Assembly (NCBI GenBank): GCA_035373905.1
Contig: DAOSOK010000033.1
Coordinates: 1 to 64,000, forward strand
DNA from: Candidatus Ozemobacteraceae bacterium
GTDB taxonomy: Bacteria > Muiribacteriota > Ozemobacteria > Ozemobacterales > Ozemobacteraceae
DNA length: 64,000 nucleotides
Direction of reading: 5' to 3'
Under the pieces are notes generated by a model. It was not told the origin of the DNA. It was given only the letters and a program-made list of their open reading frames with translations, and searched no databases. The translations under genes were made by a program, and so were the position numbers. Shown piece by piece: positions 59,160-64,000 of this stretch (the stretch's first letter is position 1; the number at the start of each line of letters is the position of its first letter).

Positions 59160-60068
59160 TCAGACCGGGTGTCTGGTGAAAAAGTCGCGCATCAGGCCGA
59201 TGACCTTTTCGCCGACGTCTTCCAGCAGGTAGTGTCCGGCTTCGGGGAACGAGTGCGTCTCGGCTTGGGGCAAATGTTTACGCCAGGTATTGAAGAACGC
59301 CCGCCGGAAGATGAAGTCGCGCTGGCCCCAGCAGATGAGCGTCGGCGTTTTCCGGAACTGTGCGAGGCCGCTTTCGATTTGCTTGATCGTGCCCCATGAG
59401 GGGTCGCCGGGCCTGAGCGGGATATCCTGCACGAAATGGGTCGTTGCGACCCGGTTCGCCCACGAATCGTAGGGCCCGGTGAAAGCCCGCCGCAGTTCCT
59501 CGCTGAGCGGGGTGCGGGTGCAGGTGCGGGCCGCGATCTCGGCGAACGCGTTGAGGCCGCGGTTGAGCCATTCCCCGAGTTTGCTGTTGCGGAAAATCCA
59601 GAGAGGCCAGGGAAACTCCATCTCATCGGGCAGCGGAAAGGCGCCGGTGTTCATCAGCACCAGCCGCTTCACCTGCAGGGCGTGCCGGTTCGCGAAGCCC
59701 ATGCCGATCGCGCCGCCCCAGTCGTGCAATACGAGGGTGATGGGTTGCGTGACGCCCAGGTGAGCGATCAGGGCCTCGAGATCGCGGATGCGCTGCTCGA
59801 GCGTATAGGAGTACCGCTTCGCATCGGGCTTGTCCGACAAACCGCAACCGATATGGTCGGGGACGATGACCCGGTGGTCGTGCCGGAATGCGGGAACGAG
59901 CGCCCGGAACAGAAAGGACCAGGACGGGTTGCCGTGCACCATGACGATCGGCGGACCTTCGCCCTCATCAAGATAATGCTGCCGAATGCCGTTGTTCTCG
60001 AACCAGTTGCTCTTGAACGGGTACAGATGGCGGAAGTCTTCTATATGAAAAGGTTTATACTCGCTCAT
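59160..60068 (-). CDS. oleB: OleB, beta-lactone decarboxylase
   Basis: Alpha/beta hydrolase of the haloalkane-dehalogenase-like type (302 residues), which decarboxylates the beta-lactone to the cis-olefin in the Ole complex. The nucleophile is D116 (VLHDWGGA) in the place used by dehalogenases; the oxyanion region is VHGNPSWSF; the catalytic histidine H279 lies in EAGHYLL. Context (between oleA and the CGGC-oleC pair) distinguishes it from a true dehalogenase. The start ATG 60068 is 12 bases after the oleA stop. Confidence 0.92.
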   Translation of the reverse strand: MSEYKPFHIEDFRHLYPFKSNWFENNGIRQHYLDEGEGPPIVMVHGNPSWSFLFRALVPAFRHDHRVIVPDHIGCGLSDKPDAKRYSYTLEQRIRDLEALIAHLGVTQPITLVLHDWGGAIGMGFANRHALQVKRLVLMNTGAFPLPDEMEFPWPLWIFRNSKLGEWLNRGLNAFAEIAARTCTRTPLSEELRRAFTGPYDSWANRVATTHFVQDIPLRPGDPSWGTIKQIESGLAQFRKTPTLICWGQRDFIFRRAFFNTWRKHLPQAETHSFPEAGHYLLEDVGEKVIGLMRDFFTRHPV

Positions 60069-60080
60069 ATCGTATGTCCG

Positions 60081-61121
60081 TTACCACCGCCAGCCCAGCA
60101 TCATGCTGTTCAGGCCGCTTCCGATGCCGATGAAGGAAACCTTCAGGCCCGGGTTCAGAACGCCCCGCTCCATCGCGATGGCGGCGGTCACCGGCAGAGA
60201 AACGGTGCCCATATTGCCGAGGTAGGGGAACGTCGAGAAATCCTTGTCGATCGTGAGTCCGAGCCCCTGGAGAATCGCATCGCGGTTCGCGGAGGCGACC
60301 TGGTGGGAGATCAGCCGGTCGACCTCGCCGGCCGCCCAGTTCATCTCGGAATAAAACGCCTTGCCGATACGCGAAATGAGTTCGCTGCCGTGCTTCAGAA
60401 GGCCGATCGCGTTCGTCTCCATGATCTGCGGCGCGCGAGGCGGAACGTGGGTGTCCGCGCCCCAGCGGCACATGCGATGATGCTCGGGCGCGCCCATGGT
60501 GACGGCGCCGAGCAGTTGCGGCCGGCCGGGGCCGTACGAGCCGTCGCTGAGGACGACGCCGACCGCGCCCGAACCGCCGGTGAGCGTGGCGAGCGCACCC
60601 TTGAAGAACTCCATCGTGCCCTCGGCGAGCATGCGGTCCATCATGATGGTCGTGATCTCGCGGGCGGTCTCGCAGGCGACGACAATCCCGGCTTTGATCT
60701 GGCCGAGCTCGATGCGGTTCGCCACATCGATGATGCCGGTCATGACGCCCAGACAGGCGTTCGACACGTCGTGAATCACCGTCGATGCCTTGACGCCAAG
60801 CTGCGCCGCGACGCCGCAGGCCGTGGCCGGCTCGAAGTTGTCGCGGCAGACGCCGCCGTACACGACGGCCCCGATCTCTTCCTCGGGAATGCCCGACTCG
60901 GCGATCGCCTTCTGCGCGGCCTTCGCGGCGCCGTCGGAGTTCAGGTGCCCGGGGTCCCACCAGCGCCGCTCGCGGATTCCCGTCAGGGCTTCGAGTTGGC
61001 CGGGCTGGAGGAACAGTTTCTTGTACAACGGGGAAAGCCGTTCCTCGATCCAGGTCGAGGTGATGATGTTGTGCGGCAGCTCGTAGCCGATCGATTCGAG
61101 AAACACGCGGCTGAATTTCAT
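60081..61121 (-). CDS. oleA: OleA, acyl-CoA head-to-head condensing enzyme
   Basis: Thiolase-superfamily enzyme (346 residues) that joins two fatty acyl-CoAs by Claisen condensation. Key residues: nucleophile C123 (HDVSNACLGVM), the OleA-specific glutamate E97 (CRDNFEPATAC), the histidine in ISHQVASANR and asparagine in LGNMGTVSLP. KAS III (FabH) lacks the glutamate. First committed step of olefin biosynthesis; lies 52 bp downstream of the PfaC-type dehydratase on the same strand. Confidence 0.93.
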   Translation of the reverse strand: MKFSRVFLESIGYELPHNIITSTWIEERLSPLYKKLFLQPGQLEALTGIRERRWWDPGHLNSDGAAKAAQKAIAESGIPEEEIGAVVYGGVCRDNFEPATACGVAAQLGVKASTVIHDVSNACLGVMTGIIDVANRIELGQIKAGIVVACETAREITTIMMDRMLAEGTMEFFKGALATLTGGSGAVGVVLSDGSYGPGRPQLLGAVTMGAPEHHRMCRWGADTHVPPRAPQIMETNAIGLLKHGSELISRIGKAFYSEMNWAAGEVDRLISHQVASANRDAILQGLGLTIDKDFSTFPYLGNMGTVSLPVTAAIAMERGVLNPGLKVSFIGIGSGLNSMMLGWRW

Positions 61122-61173
61122 GGGGTGACGAAAATGCCTTTCTGAAGGCCTCGCGACTGGCGCCTCGCGGACC

Positions 61174-63978
61174 TCAGAGGCCCGGAACCAACCGGATGGC
61201 GAATTCCCTCATGTTATATATCACGCGGCCGTCGACGTGCAAGTATCCTGAACCGCGAACCAGGCGCTGTTCGTCGTCGACCGCGTCGATCACGGCTTCC
61301 ACCGTCACCAGGCTGTTCGTCGGGATGATCTGGCCGCGATACGACCAGGAGTGGCGCGCGCCCGTCGCGAACGGCTCGAAATGCCACGGCCCGGCCGGAA
61401 GCGTGTCTTTCCAGCGGTGCAGGGCCGAGGCTTTGAGCAGCTGCAGGAACGCCTCGAGGCCGAGCGAGCCGGGAATGACCGGGTCCTGGTAGAAATGCGC
61501 CTTGAAGAACCATTCGCCGGGGTCGACCCGCTTCGTACCCCGCAGGAAGCCCAGCCCCTTCGGCCCGCCGTCGGGCACGAACAGGTCGATCGAGTCGAGC
61601 ATGCGATACGAACGTGCGGGAAGCGCGAGGCCGTCTTCCGGCGGCTGATGCGCGTCCCCGGGGTGCAGTGGAGCGGCGTCCGGCCAGTCGGGCGGGGGAA
61701 CGTGGCGGCCCGTTTCCGCTGCGGTCGGGGTGTACAACTGCGCCCCGCGGATGCCGACCTGGTTGGCCAGCGCGTCCTCGGTGAAGAAGCCGAACACTGT
61801 GTCGCCTTCGTAGACCGTCCGGCCCTGGCGCGTGACCTTGAACGTGTAGCCCTGGATGATCATGCCGCCCGACTGGGCGACCTTGGTGACCGCGATGTCG
61901 GCGGTGAGCGTGCCGGCGTCGCGCCGCAGGTCTTCGTGCAGGATGGCGTTGCCGTCGAGGTTGCGGAAATGCAGGTTCTCGCGGCTTGTCATGGCCGAAC
62001 CCATGTAGGCGGCGAGCCAGCCGCAGACCTGGAGCGGGAACTCGAGGATGACCGAGAACGGCATGCTGTTCTGCCGGTTCGCCCGGAAATACCAGGCGTC
62101 GGGCGGTACGTCATACTGGCCCTGGACCGTTCCGCCGGCGGCCATCTTGAGCGCCGGCGCCGTCAGGGCGGTGATGCGGTCGAGGAACAGGTAGGGCGGG
62201 CCGGGCAGGCGCGCCAGGAACCGGTTCGCGTCGAACTCGCGGTAGGCGTCGCCGAAGCAGAGCGAGGGCTTGCCGACCGCGTATTCCAGGATCTGCTGCG
62301 CCGTGAAGAGTTCGCGGACCGGCGCCGCGACGTTCGGCAGAGACGGCGGGGCCGTCTGGACAGCGCCATCCGGGCGCCGACGGCCTACTTCCCGCGTCGT
62401 GCCGGTCGTGAAGACCGTGGCGGCGCGTTTCGCGGCCCAGATCGACTCGACCCGCTCCCGGGTCGTGTTGGTGAGGCGGATGGACATGTCGAGGCACTGG
62501 ACGATCATGCGGCCGTCGGCGAACATCAGCGCGTCGGCGAGCGCGTAAGGCTCGGGATCATACCCGATCTCCTTGATCGTGATCTCGTACAACGCCTTCT
62601 TCGTGCCGGGAATGACCTGGCCGCGGCAGCGCAGGCGGCTGCGCACTTCCGGAATCGGCTCGAAGCTGCTCTCCGGCGACTCGGCGAGCCAGCCCATGCG
62701 CAGCAGAAACACGCGCATCGACTGCATGCACGACTCGTACATCAGCGTGCCGGGCATGACCTGGTCGTCGATGAAGTGGCTCGTCAGGAACCACGCGTCC
62801 TTCGGAATGTCGATCTCGGCTTTGATCAGGCCGCGGCCGAACCGGCCGCCCTTCGGGTCGATCAGCGTGACGCGGTCGATCATCGCCAGCTTGCCGGCCG
62901 GCAGCGTCTGCGGGTTGCGGACGGGAAGATTCGCGAAGTCAGCCCCGAACGCGGCCGCGAGGTCGCCCCGGCGGAGGGCCGCGATCGCCGTGTCGTCGAA
63001 GGACTCGACGCTCATTGGGGCGAGCCGGTCGAGCTCGGGCGGCCGCTGGAGATGCTCGATGCGGACGTCGTCATCGGTGAGAACGATGCCGCGCCCGTCG
63101 TTGAGTTGCTTGTCGGTGAAGAAGCCGGCGCAGCCGTCGCGCATCGTGATCAGCCGCCGCCCTTCGACGGTGCCGTCGAACTCGAAGAAGAACAGATACG
63201 TGTCGGCCTGCCGGATGAACCGGTCGACGCGAATGTCGTAGCGGACCGTCATTCCGGGGCGGGGCAGGGGGCCGTGGAACGTGACGGTCGCGTCGAGCAG
63301 ACGGTATTTCGCGATGCCTTTCGTCTTGAAGTCGATGCCGAGCCAGGCCGAGAGGAACAGGTCGGCCTGGCCCGCCTCGACCGCGAGGCCCGTAGGCATG
63401 CGGTCGCCGTCGAGATACCACGCGCCCGGCAGCACGTCGTGCTCGGTCGCAAGTTCGCCGGATGTGAGCGACCCCTTTTCCCCGCGGCAATACAGGATGC
63501 GGTCGACGAAGTTGAGAGGCTCGTCGGGCAGCCGGACCCGCGTCGGGTAGGAATCGATCTCGGCGAAGAAGGGGCCGAGGGCCTTTCCGATCTTGCCGAT
63601 CGCGAACTCCATCGAGCCGGCCCGGTCGAGGAAGACCGGTCCGGCCGTTTTTGGGGGGTGCAAAGGCTGGATAACCGCAGACTGAGTCGCAATATATGAT
63701 TGATTATTATATGTATGCGTGTGCTCGATGTCGTGCCCGCCCGCCTCGGAAGCGCCAAGAACAAGTTCCAAGGCTTTTGCCTGGAGACGGAGGATCTCGT
63801 CGCTGCGGCGCAGAAACGCCTCGTGCGCTGCCGCGACCGCCTGTTGCGCCTCCAGCCAGCCCGCTATCAGCCCGTCCGGCGAAGAAAGAACGGGAGCGGC
63901 TGCGATTTCCGGAGAGACCGGCGGGCGCATGTCCTGAGGCGGTGGGGCGGCGGGTGTGACCGAAGGTCTGGACGGCAT
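61174..63978 (-). CDS. PfaC-type tandem FabA-like dehydratase of a PUFA synthase
   Basis: 934 residues with four hot-dog domains arranged as two DH pairs, as in the C-terminal half of PfaC from polyunsaturated-fatty-acid synthases. The active FabA-type histidines are H401 (HFIDDQVMPG) and H828 (HFYQDPVIPG). The other two hot-dogs are degenerate (near GDRMPTG at 192 and NRQNSMP at 634). The N-terminal 90 residues include a helix (WLEAQQAVAAAHEAFLRRSDEIL) of PUFA-synthase type. The keto-synthase portion normally fused in PfaC is absent, so the other subunits are probably encoded just upstream of the window. AGGAG precedes ATG 63978, so the start is complete. A TA-rich island lies at 63685-63720. 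Confidence 0.85.
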   Translation of the reverse strand: MPSRPSVTPAAPPPQDMRPPVSPEIAAAPVLSSPDGLIAGWLEAQQAVAAAHEAFLRRSDEILRLQAKALELVLGASEAGGHDIEHTHTYNNQSYIATQSAVIQPLHPPKTAGPVFLDRAGSMEFAIGKIGKALGPFFAEIDSYPTRVRLPDEPLNFVDRILYCRGEKGSLTSGELATEHDVLPGAWYLDGDRMPTGLAVEAGQADLFLSAWLGIDFKTKGIAKYRLLDATVTFHGPLPRPGMTVRYDIRVDRFIRQADTYLFFFEFDGTVEGRRLITMRDGCAGFFTDKQLNDGRGIVLTDDDVRIEHLQRPPELDRLAPMSVESFDDTAIAALRRGDLAAAFGADFANLPVRNPQTLPAGKLAMIDRVTLIDPKGGRFGRGLIKAEIDIPKDAWFLTSHFIDDQVMPGTLMYESCMQSMRVFLLRMGWLAESPESSFEPIPEVRSRLRCRGQVIPGTKKALYEITIKEIGYDPEPYALADALMFADGRMIVQCLDMSIRLTNTTRERVESIWAAKRAATVFTTGTTREVGRRRPDGAVQTAPPSLPNVAAPVRELFTAQQILEYAVGKPSLCFGDAYREFDANRFLARLPGPPYLFLDRITALTAPALKMAAGGTVQGQYDVPPDAWYFRANRQNSMPFSVILEFPLQVCGWLAAYMGSAMTSRENLHFRNLDGNAILHEDLRRDAGTLTADIAVTKVAQSGGMIIQGYTFKVTRQGRTVYEGDTVFGFFTEDALANQVGIRGAQLYTPTAAETGRHVPPPDWPDAAPLHPGDAHQPPEDGLALPARSYRMLDSIDLFVPDGGPKGLGFLRGTKRVDPGEWFFKAHFYQDPVIPGSLGLEAFLQLLKASALHRWKDTLPAGPWHFEPFATGARHSWSYRGQIIPTNSLVTVEAVIDAVDDEQRLVRGSGYLHVDGRVIYNMREFAIRLVPGL

Positions 63979-64000
63979 GGGCGACTCCTGGATGACCGGG

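Noticed and set aside
61351..63699. About 780-codon open frame antisense to the PfaC-type dehydratase
   Set aside because: GC-driven lack of stops opposite a clear gene; the translation is low-complexity and Arg/Asp rich.

Overview
The window is GC-rich bacterial chromosome (by eye about 60-65% GC), densely coding on both strands. I see no tRNA, rRNA, CRISPR array, transposase or phage gene. The gene content suggests a Gram-negative-type, largely anaerobic bacterium: a B12-dependent glutamate-fermentation pathway, several Fe-S proteins, an IspH-type isoprenoid enzyme, a SpoIIE/STAS switch and a long-chain olefin operon. Candidatus Riflebacteria/Ozemobacteria or a deltaproteobacterium-like lineage would fit, but nothing here fixes the phylum.

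Layout. 1-11.4 kb: ordinary genes (DHH phosphoesterase, a GT87-like membrane protein, release factor 3 prfC, alpha/beta hydrolase, MFS exporter, transglutaminase-like lipoprotein or exported protein, EF-hand membrane protein). 11.4-12.9 kb: a GH13 glucosidase. 13.1-23.6 kb, all minus strand: the methylaspartate (glutamate mutase) pathway in the order GntR regulator, glmS, glmL, glmE, mal, AtuA, DUF4387, P-loop protein, class I fumarase (probable mesaconase). It is read from a near-consensus promoter with a GntR-type operator. Directly upstream lie a malic enzyme and, overlapping it, a hybrid histidine kinase with an amino-acid-binding-type sensor. 27.8-35.2 kb: a C40/CHAP-like hydrolase, a uracil permease, and a trehalose/osmotic-stress operon (fused otsA-otsB, treS, CPA2 antiporter).

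35.4-41.3 kb: DUF2157 and GDYXXLXY membrane proteins, a scramblase-like protein, and dnaK with what looks like a perfect sigma-54 promoter and a leader hairpin. 40.7-47.3 kb: Fe-S flavoprotein, a MATE exporter translationally coupled to a radical SAM protein, an internally duplicated membrane protein, and a DRGH nuclease. 47.4-53.3 kb: HEAT-repeat membrane protein, STAS antagonist and SpoIIE/PP2C phosphatase in one operon, then an unlisted 37-residue membrane protein on the other strand. 53.6-55.9 kb: ispH and a cysteine-rich ferredoxin-like protein.

55.9-64 kb, minus strand: a complete oleABCD set with a CGGC-domain gene inserted, preceded by a PfaC-type tandem dehydratase. This linkage predicts polyunsaturated long-chain hydrocarbon synthesis. 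Three families of short intergenic repeats occur. Throughout the window, short TA-rich islands interrupt otherwise GC3-rich genes, roughly once per gene, with a local switch to rare synonymous codons; no annotated feature explains them.
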